Shown piece after piece: positions 41,663-51,094 of a DNA stretch of 64,000 bases. Below the pieces are notes generated by a model that was given only the letters and a program-made list of their open reading frames with translations, was not told the DNA's origin and searched no databases. Position numbers and translations under genes: made by a program. Every line of letters begins with the position of its first letter. Positions within the stretch are counted from its first letter, which is position 1. Origin of the DNA: Acidobacteriota bacterium (lineage in GTDB: Bacteria > Acidobacteriota > Terriglobia > Terriglobales > Acidobacteriaceae). Where the stretch lies: assembly GCA_003225055.1 (NCBI GenBank), contig QIAU01000129.1, forward strand, positions 1 to 64,000, given 5' to 3'.

Positions 41663-42136
41663 ATGGCATCCACTAAGACTCTATATTGGATAGCGTTAGG
41701 CGTTCTAGCTGTTTCATTGGGGTCATCGAATATGGGCCGGAACCTGGCCTGCAAGGCTTCGGCGGTCGTAGATCATCTGACGGCTCGGGCCGTGCCCTAT
41801 GTTGCTGCGGTCGAGATGGCGCTGGGGCGGACCCAGGCGGGGTATGCACATTTGCAGGCGCATGCGGCGCGTGTCCAGGCTGAGCAGGCGCGGATAGAGG
41901 CTGCTCAGGCTCGGCTGCAAGCCGAAATGGCTCGCGAGCAGTTCCAGGACGTTTGGATGTCGAATCGCGAACGGTTCGAGGTTTTGGACCGCAAGGTAAT
42001 AGTGCCGAACGTGGTGGTTGACGGGCCGGATGTCAGGGTTACTGGTCCTGAGCACCTGATTGTTTGTCCCCGCACCAAGGTGCGACTCGCGATGCCAGCC
42101 GCCCCCCAAGTGAACATCATGCAGGACCCGATTTAA
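41663..42136 (+). CDS. Membrane-anchored coiled-coil protein of unknown function
   Basis: A 157-residue protein between murC and ftsQ. It has one N-terminal hydrophobic segment (LYWIALGVLAVSLGSSNM), an Ala/Gln/Glu-rich helix likely to form a coiled coil (about residues 60-100, repeating QAxxAR), and a C-terminal beta-like part (NVVVDGPDVRVTGPEHLIVCPRTKVRL). ATG 41663 gives the anchor near the N-terminus; 41606 is an alternative. Family not recognised; the position suggests a cell-envelope or division role. It takes the place where ddl stands in E. coli but is not a ligase. Confidence 0.6.
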   Translation: MASTKTLYWIALGVLAVSLGSSNMGRNLACKASAVVDHLTARAVPYVAAVEMALGRTQAGYAHLQAHAARVQAEQARIEAAQARLQAEMAREQFQDVWMSNRERFEVLDRKVIVPNVVVDGPDVRVTGPEHLIVCPRTKVRLAMPAAPQVNIMQDPI

Positions 42137-42358
42137 ACCGGCTTTGATTGTACCTCCCGACGGCTGCGTCAGCGTGCAGCCGTTATCTTGTTTCATCTTG
42201 TTTCCGGATGTCATTTGCGCGGGCGAAGACCGTGCCTCCCTCATTCTTGTCGGCACTAAAGCGGTGCAAAAGAACCAAATTTTCTCTATTCTCCACAAGG
42301 CAAAAGCAGTTATAGTGTCTAGCACTGGCGATTCACTGGCGACAATTGTCCTGAGTTG

Positions 42359-43651
42359 ATGGCGCGGAAAGGAAGTCCGACCATCTCGCGGGAAGACCTT
42401 TACCCATCCGCAGACGGGCGGGGATGTTCCGATCGGGATGACGCACGCCTGCTCGACTTGGATGCGGATGAGGAGTCGCCTTTTCTGCGCGGGCAAAAAC
42501 GCGTCTCGGTTCGGCGCGGTCCCCTCCCCAAAAAAGCGGTCAATGGGCTGAAGTGGGCTGTCCTGGCGCTTGTCTTTTTGGGCTCGGCTGGGATGGCCGC
42601 TGCGGCGCTCTACCGCTACGGCGAGCGTTCCTGGCGCTTTCGCATTCAGTCCAGCGACGACATCGAGATTACCGGCACGAACAACGTCACTCGTGCGCAG
42701 GTGATGGAAGTTCTGGGCGGCGACATCGGCCGCAACATCTTTTTCATCCCTCTGGGCGAGCGCAAGGCGCAACTCGAGCAGATTGCCTGGGTGGAGTCGG
42801 CCAGCGTCATGCGATTCATTCCCCACCGCCTCAAAGTTGAAATCCACGAGCGCACACCGATGGCATTCGCGCGCGTTGGCTCCCACATTGCCCTGGTCGA
42901 TGCCGGGGGGACTTTGATGGAACTGCCGGCCGGCACAAAGACGAAATATTCATTTCCCGTACTCATTGGAACCAACAGCGGGGAGCCTCGTTCCACACGC
43001 GCTGCGCGTATGAGAATTTACAACGAACTGGTGCGCCAACTGGACGCCGGCGGCGGACACTACGCACAGGACTTGAGCGAAGTCGATCTGTCCGATCCCG
43101 ACGACGTCAAGATTGTGGCCAACGATCCGCAGGGCGCGGTGCTGGTACACCTGGGGTTCTCGAATTTTCTCGAGCGCTACAAGGTTTATGTCAGCCATGT
43201 GCGGGAATGGCGGCAGCAGTTCGAGAAGCTAGATTCGGTGGACCTGCGCTACGACCGGCAGATCATCGTCAATCCTGATCTGCGAAGCGCGTCCAGGCAA
43301 GCGCCGCTCTCGACGGCCGCGGTGCGAATAGCGGCATCGGCAGGAGTACAACCGGCCGCGCTAACTGCCCACGAGACGGCGCCGCTCAAGGCAAAGACGG
43401 CTCCGCCTCCGAAACCGCTGGTGAAGCCCGCCGTGAAGAAAAGAGCGATCAGAGCGCACCGATCGCGTCATGCCAGCAGGAGGGCGCCGGTCAGGAATGC
43501 GGCGGAGACGGTAGTGCTCTCGCCGAAGGTCAAGACGGGGGCGTCGCAGCCTGCAGCACAAACGCCGACGAGCACACTGAACTCAACTCTGGACGGCACA
43601 AAAGCAAAGAAACCGAGCCCGGCAATCCCTAAGGAGCAGGAAGACCAATAG
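42359..43651 (+). CDS. ftsQ: Cell division protein FtsQ
   Basis: A 430-residue bitopic protein: cytoplasmic N-terminus, membrane helix (WAVLALVFLGSAGMAAAALY), POTRA domain (IQSSDDIEITGTNNVTRAQVMEVL then LGGDIGRNIFF), FtsQ domain (WVESASVMRFIPHRLKVEIHERTPMAFA, LVDAGGTLM). A long Ala/Pro/Lys/Arg-rich periplasmic tail of about 110 residues follows, absent from E. coli FtsQ. ATG 42359 is preferred over TTG 42356. The stop lies two bases before ftsA. Confidence 0.92.
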   Translation: MARKGSPTISREDLYPSADGRGCSDRDDARLLDLDADEESPFLRGQKRVSVRRGPLPKKAVNGLKWAVLALVFLGSAGMAAAALYRYGERSWRFRIQSSDDIEITGTNNVTRAQVMEVLGGDIGRNIFFIPLGERKAQLEQIAWVESASVMRFIPHRLKVEIHERTPMAFARVGSHIALVDAGGTLMELPAGTKTKYSFPVLIGTNSGEPRSTRAARMRIYNELVRQLDAGGGHYAQDLSEVDLSDPDDVKIVANDPQGAVLVHLGFSNFLERYKVYVSHVREWRQQFEKLDSVDLRYDRQIIVNPDLRSASRQAPLSTAAVRIAASAGVQPAALTAHETAPLKAKTAPPPKPLVKPAVKKRAIRAHRSRHASRRAPVRNAAETVVLSPKVKTGASQPAAQTPTSTLNSTLDGTKAKKPSPAIPKEQEDQ

Positions 43652-43653
43652 GC

Positions 43654-44874
43654 ATGGCGAATCCGTACGAGCATGTGTTGACGGCGGTTGATGTGGGCAG
43701 CGCCAAAACGGCGGCGCTGGTAGTGGAGGTGACCGATGGCGGCTTGCGCTATCGCGGGCATGGGGTCGCCGAATCACGAGGCTCCCGCAAAGGAGTTATC
43801 GTCGAGTTGGATAAAGCGGTGGCTGCGATTCAGCAGGCTGTCGAACAAGCCGAGGATGTCGCTGGAACGCCAGTCGAGCACGCGACGGTTGGCATCGCGG
43901 GTGGCCATGTGCGCGGACTCAACAGCCAGGGTGGCATCAGTTTCGGACGAGGAGCGCGGGAGATTACGCGAGACGAAATTCGCCAGGCCGTGGATAAGGC
44001 GCGGGCAGTCCCTCTTCCGGCTGACCGCGAGATCCTGCACCTTCTGCCGCAGGAGTTCATTCTGGACGATCAAAGCGGCATCCGAGATCCGCTCGGGATG
44101 ATGGGGACGCGGCTGGAAGTGCGCGTGCACATTGTGACGGCCGCTTCCAGCGCCACGCAGAATGTGGTGACTGCGGTGAACCGTGCGGGAGTGCACGTCG
44201 ACGACACAGTGTTCGAGCCGCTCGCCTGTGCGGATTCGGTGCTGCGGTCGGATGAGCGCGAACTCGGGGTCTGCCTCGCGGAAATCGGGGCTGGCTCAAC
44301 GGATGTGGTTGTTTTTCAGGACGGAGCGGTGGCGCATACCGCTGTCATTCCGGTGGGAGGCGATCATTTCACCAGCGATCTTTCGGTTGGCTTGTGTACG
44401 CCCGTCGCGGAGGCAGAAAAGATCAAACGCGTGTACGGCAACACGGTGGTGACGCTCATTCCCGAGAACAATGAAGTGGAAGTGCCTTCGGTGGGGGATC
44501 GGCCATCGCGAATGATACGGCAGCGCATGGTGGGAGAAATTCTCGAGCCGCGGGCGCGGGAGTTGTTCGAGCTGATGCGCGACAACCTGCGCCATGCTGG
44601 CATGCTCGACGTCTGCGTCGGTGGCGTCGTGCTGAGCGGTGGCGCTTCGCGCCTGGCCGGCATTCTCGATGTCGCTGAATCCCTGTTGCGGCATCCGGTG
44701 CGGCTGGCGTGGCCTTTGCCCATCCCCAAGATGCCGGCGGTCCTGGCCGAGCCGGAATATGCGACTGTGCTGGGAATGGCTTTCTACGCTCATCGGGCGC
44801 GCATCGCGCGCGGAATACAGGACGAACGGTGGAGTGCGCGGTTGAAGTCGATGTTTGCGCTGAAAGGGGCGTAG
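43654..44874 (+). CDS. ftsA: Cell division protein FtsA
   Basis: A 406-residue actin-like protein that links FtsZ to the membrane. Seen: TAVDVGSAKTAALVVE (phosphate 1), the 1C domain with GIAGGHVRGLNSQG, PQEFILDDQSGIRDPLGMMG then TRLEV, AEIGAGSTDVVVF (phosphate 2) and VVLSGGASRLAGI (adenosine). The C-terminal amphipathic membrane anchor is short (WSARLKSMFALKG). Two bases separate it from ftsQ. Confidence 0.95.
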   Translation: MANPYEHVLTAVDVGSAKTAALVVEVTDGGLRYRGHGVAESRGSRKGVIVELDKAVAAIQQAVEQAEDVAGTPVEHATVGIAGGHVRGLNSQGGISFGRGAREITRDEIRQAVDKARAVPLPADREILHLLPQEFILDDQSGIRDPLGMMGTRLEVRVHIVTAASSATQNVVTAVNRAGVHVDDTVFEPLACADSVLRSDERELGVCLAEIGAGSTDVVVFQDGAVAHTAVIPVGGDHFTSDLSVGLCTPVAEAEKIKRVYGNTVVTLIPENNEVEVPSVGDRPSRMIRQRMVGEILEPRARELFELMRDNLRHAGMLDVCVGGVVLSGGASRLAGILDVAESLLRHPVRLAWPLPIPKMPAVLAEPEYATVLGMAFYAHRARIARGIQDERWSARLKSMFALKGA

Positions 44875-44937
44875 AGCCAGTATCAGGTTTCGCGTCTCGA
44901 GTGGGTGGGGGAGGCTGAGGAACGGGAGACAAGATCC

Positions 44938-44964
44938 AGATTCCTCGCTTCGCTCGGAATGACA
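44938..44964. repeat. Dispersed-type spacer repeat between ftsA and ftsZ
   Basis: The stretch beginning AGATTCCTCGCTTCGCTCGG and ending AATGACA has the look of a common short intergenic repeat with a GCTTCGC-centred mini-hairpin. Only one copy is seen in this window. Confidence 0.4.
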
Positions 44965-45007
44965 AGAGTAAGGGTGATAGAGCAGGGCAGGGAACTAAAT
45001 TCAGTGA

Positions 45008-46240
45008 ATGGCGGTGGACATGAACAAGGATAAGGAGAGCGGCATTCGCATCAGCTTTAACGACGAGGCCCGCAATGATGCCAAGATCAAGGTTATCGGC
45101 GTGGGTGGAGGCGGTGGCAACGCGGTGAACCGCATGATTGATGCCGGCATGAAAGACATCGAATTTGTGGTCGCCAATACCGACTTGCAGGCGCTCCGGA
45201 TGTCGCGGGCTCCGCAGAAGATCCAGTTGGGCACCAAACTCACCAGCGGCCTGGGTGCGGGCGCCAATCCCGAAGTCGGCCGCAAGGCCGCGCTCGAGGA
45301 TTCCGAGAAGATCATTGAAGCTTTGGAAGGCGCCGACATGGTGTTCGTTACGGCCGGACTCGGCGGCGGAACGGGCACGGGCGCGGCTCCCATTATTGCC
45401 TCACTGGCCAGCGAGATGGGTACGCTCACGGTCGCAGTCGTAACCAAGCCATTCAACTTCGAAGGCAAGCGGCGCATGCAACAGGCGGAACGCGGGTTGT
45501 CCGATCTCATTGACTCGGTAGATACGACCATCGTGATTCCCAACGAGAAATTACTCGCAGTAGCTCAAGATGCCGGGTTCTTCGAATCGTTCCGCGTGGC
45601 CGATGACATCCTGCGGCAGGGGGTGCAGGGGATTTCCGACATCATCACCATCCCCGGCATCATCAATCGCGACTTCGCCGATGTGAAGGCGATTATGCAA
45701 GGGATGGGCTACGCCGTCATGGGCACGGCCACGGCCAGCGGATCACGACGGGCGATCGAGGCCGCGCAGCGGGCGATTGCTTCTCCATTGCTCGAAGCCG
45801 GGGCGATTGACGGCGCGCGCGGCATTCTCATCAATATCACGGGTTCGGCTTCGCTCAAGCTGACCGAGGTAAATGAGGCGTCCACCATCATTCAGAGTGC
45901 CGCCCACGAGGATGCCAACATCATCTTCGGCGCGGTGCTGGACGAGAAGATGAAGGACTCGGTAAAGATCACCGTGATCGCCACCGGGTTCAAGGATGCC
46001 GACATTATGCGGCGGCGGCAGGAGCATGGAAGGTCTTCCTCGTTCCTCCCGCGCGACCGGATGGAATTTGATGAGCCGGAGACGCAGGCTACGCCGGAAC
46101 CGCCAATGGTCATGGAGCCTGCGGCGCCGGCTGCCCAGGTCTCGACGGTGGAACCGGCGACGGCCATGGTGCCTCCGGCGTTCCCGCAGGAGGACCTGGA
46201 TGTCCCGGCGTTCCTGCGCAAGCGAAATGACGTGATGTAA
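45008..46240 (+). CDS. ftsZ: Cell division GTPase FtsZ
   Basis: A 410-residue tubulin-like protein forming the Z ring. Seen: [21 protein letters not shown], tubulin signature [13 protein letters not shown]7-loop region with [11 protein letters not shown], a variable linker rich in Pro/Glu/Val, and the C-terminal conserved peptide DVPAFLRKR that binds FtsA. ATG at 45008; ATG at 45020, preceded by GGCGGTGG, is an alternative start. Confidence 0.97.
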   Translation: MAVDMNKDKESGIRISFNDEARNDAKIKVIGVGGGGGNAVNRMIDAGMKDIEFVVANTDLQALRMSRAPQKIQLGTKLTSGLGAGANPEVGRKAALEDSEKIIEALEGADMVFVTAGLGGGTGTGAAPIIASLASEMGTLTVAVVTKPFNFEGKRRMQQAERGLSDLIDSVDTTIVIPNEKLLAVAQDAGFFESFRVADDILRQGVQGISDIITIPGIINRDFADVKAIMQGMGYAVMGTATASGSRRAIEAAQRAIASPLLEAGAIDGARGILINITGSASLKLTEVNEASTIIQSAAHEDANIIFGAVLDEKMKDSVKITVIATGFKDADIMRRRQEHGRSSSFLPRDRMEFDEPETQATPEPPMVMEPAAPAAQVSTVEPATAMVPPAFPQEDLDVPAFLRKRNDVM

Positions 46241-46251
46241 GGAAAAAGTTC

Positions 46252-46300
46252 ACCGCCGAGAGCGCCGAGAAGACGTGTAAGTTCTCGGGGTCTCGGCGGT
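46252..46300. terminator. Bidirectional hairpin after ftsZ
   Basis: ACCGCCGAGA..CGCCGAGAA pairs with TTCTCGG..TCTCGGCGGT around a ten-base loop. It lies between the convergent ftsZ and the coiled-coil protein gene. No long T-run; the sequence also looks like a dispersed repeat. Confidence 0.5.
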
Positions 46301-46307
46301 AGATATT

Positions 46308-46661
46308 CTACTTGGGTTTGTTTCCCCCCCTGGTCCGTGCCATCTCTTGTACATGCCTTTCCATTTGAGCGATCAAGACGCGCCACATTTCGATCGCCAA
46401 TTCGAATTCATGATTAAGGGGAGTCGTCGTGCTCCCCACAAATGCCAAGTTGGTTTGCATTTGGGTGAGGAGCGAACGCATTCTTTCGAGATCCGCCTTC
46501 ATCGCTTCGAGTTCCTGTTGATTTGCAGCCGGCTCTGAAGCTTCTGTGGCAGCCTTGAACGACGCATGTCCTGGCGAAGTTTTTTGCGCGTGAACCTTAG
46601 GCGTGAGGCTGAAAGTCGCGAACAGAAAAAGCGCGAGAAGCCATTGCAAACTGGCTGGCAT
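46308..46661 (-). CDS. Exported coiled-coil protein of unknown function
   Basis: A 117-residue protein with a signal peptide (LQWLLALFLFATFSLTPKVHAQ) and a helical body (QQELEAMKADLERMRSLLTQ and ELAIEMWRVLIAQMERHVQE) likely to be a coiled coil in the periplasm. ATG at 46661 follows GGAGGG. It is convergent with ftsZ. Family not recognised. Confidence 0.72.
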   Translation of the reverse strand: MPASLQWLLALFLFATFSLTPKVHAQKTSPGHASFKAATEASEPAANQQELEAMKADLERMRSLLTQMQTNLAFVGSTTTPLNHEFELAIEMWRVLIAQMERHVQEMARTRGGNKPK

Positions 46662-46875
46662 AAGACCCTCCGGACCGAATTCTAGGCCTAGGCCTAAGTC
46701 AACCACATAATCCAAGTGCAAAGACAGAATCCCCCTGTCTTGTTGTCCATCGTTTGTAGCCTCATACTCTGATTGAACATTTTCGCGGTCTCACACGTCT
46801 ATCTTTCGGTTCCCAGATTGCGCACCGTCGAGGTGCAGCTTGATTTAAGGCAGCTACTTTTCGGGAGGGCTAGTC

Positions 46876-47445
46876 ATGAGGAGGATTCTGGCAGTGGTGG
46901 TCCTGATTTCGATTTGCGGGGTGGCGGCGGCGCCCGACTCACTTTCGGACATGCCCCGGTACGCCAGCGATAACTCTCTACTGAGACCTGACGGATATCG
47001 CGAGTGGATCTATCTTTCTTCTGGATTGGGCATGAACTACAGTGCGAACCCCGGCGACCATGAAATGTTCACCAATGTCTTCGTGCCCCGCTGGGCTTAT
47101 AAAGAATTCCTCGAATCCGGCAAGTGGCCGGACAAAACCATGTTTGTCGTGGAAGAGCGCGGTTCGGAAAGCCGGGGCTCGATCAACAAACGCGGCAAGT
47201 ATCAAACCGACTCGATGGGAATCGGAGTTGAAGTGAAGGACGAAAAACGATTTCCAGAGAGGTGGGCCTATTTCGGTTTTAGCGAGGAGAGGAAATCTGC
47301 CCAAGCACATCCCAAGGAAGGATGTTGGGAGTGCCATGAGAACCACGCGGCCGTGGAGCACACATTTGTTCAATTCTATCCTACGCTAAAGCCGGTAGCG
47401 CAGAAATTCGGAACCTACCGGCAGGAGAGAGCGAAAGTGCAGTAG
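46876..47445 (+). CDS. Cytochrome P460 family protein
   Basis: A 189-residue exported c-type heme protein. Signal peptide at residues 1-19; then the P460-type body (YREWIYLSSGLGMNY, MFTNVFVPRWAYKEFLESGKWP, DKTMFVVEERGSESRGSINK) and a heme-binding CWECH near residue 155 followed by HAAVEHTFVQFYPTL. P460 cytochromes oxidise hydroxylamine or detoxify NO-type species; family members without the Lys-heme cross-link exist, and this cannot be judged here. GGGAGG precedes the ATG. Monocistronic. Confidence 0.85.
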   Translation: MRRILAVVVLISICGVAAAPDSLSDMPRYASDNSLLRPDGYREWIYLSSGLGMNYSANPGDHEMFTNVFVPRWAYKEFLESGKWPDKTMFVVEERGSESRGSINKRGKYQTDSMGIGVEVKDEKRFPERWAYFGFSEERKSAQAHPKEGCWECHENHAAVEHTFVQFYPTLKPVAQKFGTYRQERAKVQ

Positions 47446-47510
47446 AACGGGCCGGGTCGAGGCGGCTTGGTGACCCTCCCCCGCCGGTCAAACCCCTGGA
47501 CAACCGGCTT

Positions 47511-49208
47511 CAACGACGGATGAGATAACTCAGCTTCACGAAGAACTGCCGCCCATCACCTCTACGGACCGGAATTCCAGGTTCGCAATCGCTGGGACCA
47601 CAATAGTGTCCCCGTTCAGCAGGTCTACAACTTCGATTGGGCTTGGGATTTTCGGCCGAACGTCGTCATTGCTGTCATCGTCGGATCAGGTGCTTGCCTT
47701 TCGGGCGCCAATAGAAATGATAGTACTGGCTCACACTGCGGATGTCGGTCCGCGGGACAAAGCCGGCTTCAGTGCGGAAGTTCGGCGTGATGTCCTGTAA
47801 CACCATTTCGTAGTAGAAGCGACGCCCTTTGCCATCGAGGGCGGCTTCGTGGTTCTGACCGAATAGATAACCGAGACTCGGGTCAGAAGTAGAACTCACC
47901 ACCCCTCTGTACCAGGAAGTCCAATTCTTGCTCAACCGGAAGCTGGCATCGAAGCCGCCGACCCGATTAAAGGAGCCATCGAATTCCCGGTCGGTACAAA
48001 TCGTCCCAATACTGTTCTGCTGGCCAAAATCGTGGCTGAGGCGGCCGACGGCGAAATAAGCTCGCTTGCCGCCGAGCGGACTGAAATCGGGGACGGTCAG
48101 GCCGGGAGACAGAATCCGAGGTTCCAGGGGCCTTGCTTTCCGGTGAGGCGGCTTCCAAAGGTGGGCGCTGCAATACGGCGCGTGAACAGCAGCCGCGAGC
48201 GGTCGAAAACTCCGCTATTGGTGTCGCCGAAAAAATTGGAATTTTCCAGGAAGAACGGACGCTTCTCAGGGAAAAAGACCTCGAAGCGCTGGTTAACCGT
48301 GTTCTGCGGCTCATCGGACTCTACTTGCGCGAAATCGGGATTGATGGTGGTGTCGAGCACCAGGCTGTCGTGGAAAACAATCTTGGCATCCAGGCCGGCC
48401 TTGCCCTGGGCGTTGATCCGGTTAAAGCGCGGCTGACGAGGATCACGATCATCCACCGCACGGAAGTTGCGGAACGAGGCATAGGGAATGAATTGCAGGT
48501 TGCGGCCCGGTGAGACATTCTCAAACCCGCTGACAGTTCCTTCCTGATTGAGGCGGCCGGAAATACGACTGGAGACGTGCGGCCAGTAATCGCCCTCATC
48601 GTTGCCTGCGATGTAGCGCATGAGGGTTACGCCCCAGACTGGATCGGGTGTTGGGTGAAATCGAAGGCTGCGGAAGGCAATAGACATCCAGATCAGAAAA
48701 CCTTGCTCTTTCACCTCGGAGCGAGAGTCCAACACCGTATCGAAGGAGTAGTCGGCGCCGCCGTCTTCTGTCCAGAGGGCATCCGCCTGCATGCCGCGTG
48801 GATTCACGTCGAAGAGAAAGCCGTGGCGCTGGTCATGAAAGGTGTCAAGGGTGAGCTCGACCTAGTCGTCGTCGGGCGGTGTAACGGCTTTGCGCCGGGT
48901 CATGTGTCCACGGACCGCGTGCGGATTCGAATCCCAGCAGACCCAGACCAAGTAGAGGCTTGCCGAATCGTAGCCCAGATAGACGTCGGTTCGCTCGGTG
49001 CCGGGCTGGCGGTCGGAAGGATACTCCTGGATGAAGCCGCTGACCCTGGCCATTTCCTTTGCGCTGCCTTGCGCCAACATGCTCTCGAAATCGGCGAGCC
49101 GGGGGGAGTCGAGATTCGGGGAATCCGGATACGGCCAGCGGCATGAGCGACGACGGTACTCAGCAAAATGAGGGCGACAAGGGGACCGGTCTTCCGAGGG
49201 ACTGGCAT
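47511..49208 (-). pseudogene. Ruined DUF5916 (CBM9-like plus beta-barrel) outer-membrane protein gene
   Basis: Pieces of one DUF5916-type protein lie in order on the minus strand in changing frames: signal peptide (from ATG 49208, LVALILLSTVVAHA); a frame break in the C-run near 49100; FIQEYPSDRQPGTERTDVYL; an in-frame TAG at 48862-48864 after TPPDDD; VELTLDTFHDQRHGFLFDVN through FENVSPGRNLQFIPYASFR and FFPEKRPFFLENSNFFG; a break near 48095; VPDFSPLGGKRAYFAVGRLS; and the barrel end VKLSYLIRR with stop at 47511. The total is shorter than intact members, so internal deletions are also likely. It had a carbohydrate-binding-like N-domain and a barrel. Confidence 0.75.
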
Positions 49209-49640
49209 GGGGATCTTACGGATAGATTTACGCACGCCGCCTTCATCAGGTTCACCACGACAGGCCAGTTGCACAAGCAGTTGGACCCGTGGCGAGGCAA
49301 TAGGTGAGTTAGACATCCCAAGTTGAGTCAACATTTCCAAAAAGCGGCAGGGTGGCGGCCGGCGGAAAAGATTTGCACAGCAGAGGTGTCTTTGGAGTAA
49401 CCCCTAGAACAATTACGAAAGGGCCATCCCCTCCGGTAATGCAGGCGTAAGTGTCTGCATCCAATGGGGCTTAGGTGCGTAGCGGCTTATTCCCCCCAGA
49501 GCTTAAAGAGCCTTGCGAAAAAAACAGGAACTCTCTTATTATCGTGGAGTTGCCAGTACTCTGGTTGTGGCGACTTCCAGAGTGGAAGCTGGCTTGCAGC
49601 ATTTTATCAAGTGAACTCCGGGGATGGGTACAAGGGAGTA
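49209..49640. other. Spacer before the PBP gene
   Basis: No gene seen. A possible promoter for the PBP gene, TTGCGA (49513-49518), 18 bases, TATTAT (49537-49542), lies about 100 bases before its ATG. Confidence 0.4.
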
Positions 49641-50858
49641 ATGAAAAAGTTCTGGTTGGTCTATTTGGCAGCCGTTCTGGGTGCGATCTGGTTGCTGACG
49701 GCTAGTGGTCGGGCGGCGACGGTAAACACTCGGACGCTGACCAGCAAGTCGAAGGAAAAGTCCCTCAACGAAAATCAGCGCGCAAGAAAAAGGATGAAGC
49801 GGCTGGCCCGGAGCCGCGCCCCCGGCACTCGCTACGCCAGCCGGAGGCATCGTCGTCGCTACTACGAGCGCTTCAATACCAGCTCCTTCGCCGAGGAGAT
49901 TACTGACGGCGACGAGACCGCTGGCGAAGATTCCATGGTGCGAGCGGCCGCCGCCGATGCCCTGGGAAACATGAACGGCACCGTGGTCGCGATTGAGCCA
50001 ACCAGCGGACGCATCCTGGCCATGGTCAATCAAAAGCTGGCGCTTGCCAGTGGCGCGCAGCCGTGCTCAACCATCAAGCTGTCGGTAGCGCTGGCGGCGC
50101 TCAGCGAAAACCTGATCACCAAAGATACGGAAATGCGACTAGGACGCCACAGCCGGATCAATCTGACCGGTGCGTTGGCGCATTCCAACAATGCTTATTT
50201 CGAGGCGTTGGGACGCAGGCTGGGATTTGAGAAGGTCAGTTACTACGCGCACCAATATGGTCTGGGCGAGTTGGCAGGTTACAACATTCCCGGCGAACAC
50301 CTGGGCATTTATCCGGATGAAGAGATTCCCTCAAAGCTGGGCGGGGTAGGCAAGATGTGTTCCTTCGGTGAAGGCATCTCGATGACGCCTTTGCAACTGG
50401 GGGCGCTGGTTTCAGCCATTGCGAACGGCGGAACTCTTTATTACATGCAGCATCCGAACTCGCCGGATGAGGTTGCCAACTTCCAGCCGCGCGTGAAGCG
50501 GCACCTCGATATCGGTCCACTTATTGCCGACCTTTCTGACGGCATGGCCGGGGCGGTCGAGTACGGCACAGCGCGCAGCGTGCGCTACAGCTTCAACGAA
50601 GAATCGATTCTCGGCAAGACGGGAACTTGCTCTCGCGCAGGCACGCGTTATGGCTGGTTTGCCTCGTACGCAAACACCAACGTGGGCAGGATCGTGACGG
50701 TGGTCTTCCTGCAAGGCGGACGACCGACCTACGGTCCGAAAGCCGCCGAGATCGCCGGACGCATGTACCGGAATCTCTATGATCACAGCTTCTTCGCCGG
50801 CCGTCCCCTGCTGCCGACCAACGCCGCCGGGACTCCGGCCGTGGGCGTAACCCAATAG
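49641..50858 (+). CDS. Small penicillin-binding transpeptidase
   Basis: A 405-residue serine transpeptidase of the penicillin-binding type. Motifs: CSTIKLS (SxxK nucleophile), HSNNAY (SxN) and GKTGTCS (KTG). The N-terminus has a signal or anchor (FWLVYLAAVLGAIWLLTASGRA) followed by a very basic stretch (about residues 40-80, repeated Arg/Lys, RRHRRRYYERF). There is no PBP dimerisation domain, so it is a stripped-down class B-type enzyme. ATG 49641 has AAGGGAG upstream; the longer frame from 49464 adds unlikely residues. The basic segment may bind acidic polymers or nucleic acid. Confidence 0.85.
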   Translation: MKKFWLVYLAAVLGAIWLLTASGRAATVNTRTLTSKSKEKSLNENQRARKRMKRLARSRAPGTRYASRRHRRRYYERFNTSSFAEEITDGDETAGEDSMVRAAAADALGNMNGTVVAIEPTSGRILAMVNQKLALASGAQPCSTIKLSVALAALSENLITKDTEMRLGRHSRINLTGALAHSNNAYFEALGRRLGFEKVSYYAHQYGLGELAGYNIPGEHLGIYPDEEIPSKLGGVGKMCSFGEGISMTPLQLGALVSAIANGGTLYYMQHPNSPDEVANFQPRVKRHLDIGPLIADLSDGMAGAVEYGTARSVRYSFNEESILGKTGTCSRAGTRYGWFASYANTNVGRIVTVVFLQGGRPTYGPKAAEIAGRMYRNLYDHSFFAGRPLLPTNAAGTPAVGVTQ

Positions 50859-50892
50859 AGCGATCCACTCTCAGAAAGCCGCTCCAAGTGTT

Positions 50893-50973
50893 TCATAGCT
50901 GAGTGTCCAAGTAGGTCAGGGCGCTCTCGATCCCCAGCAAAGCTCTTTTCGCGAACTTCGGGGGTACATACAT
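50893..50973 (-). CDS. Candidate 26-residue small ORF
   Basis: ATG with AAAGGA seven bases upstream, coding for MYVPPKFAKRALLGIESALT and TYLDTQL at the end, then TGA. It lies downstream of the acyl-CoA synthetase gene on the same strand. No homologue is recognised, so the call rests on the binding site and on protein-like composition. Confidence 0.25.
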   Translation of the reverse strand: MYVPPKFAKRALLGIESALTYLDTQL

Positions 50974-51094
50974 AATCGTGTCCTTTGTGTTCTTTCTCCG
51001 GCACTGCCGGATAAACATCACGGATATCGAAGCGATGAGCAACCCGTATGCCCTTCTCACGTCGTTGCCAGGGGGGAAATTGGCGAGGACGGGG

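Noticed and set aside
46826-46845. GG-N10-GC match upstream of the cytochrome P460 gene
   Set aside because: The -24 half is CGGTTC, not TGGCAC; such partial matches are expected by chance.
48862-48864. In-frame TAG in the DUF5916 gene as pyrrolysine or programmed readthrough
   Set aside because: Other frame breaks and deletions in the same gene show general decay, and the position is an ordinary residue, not a catalytic site.
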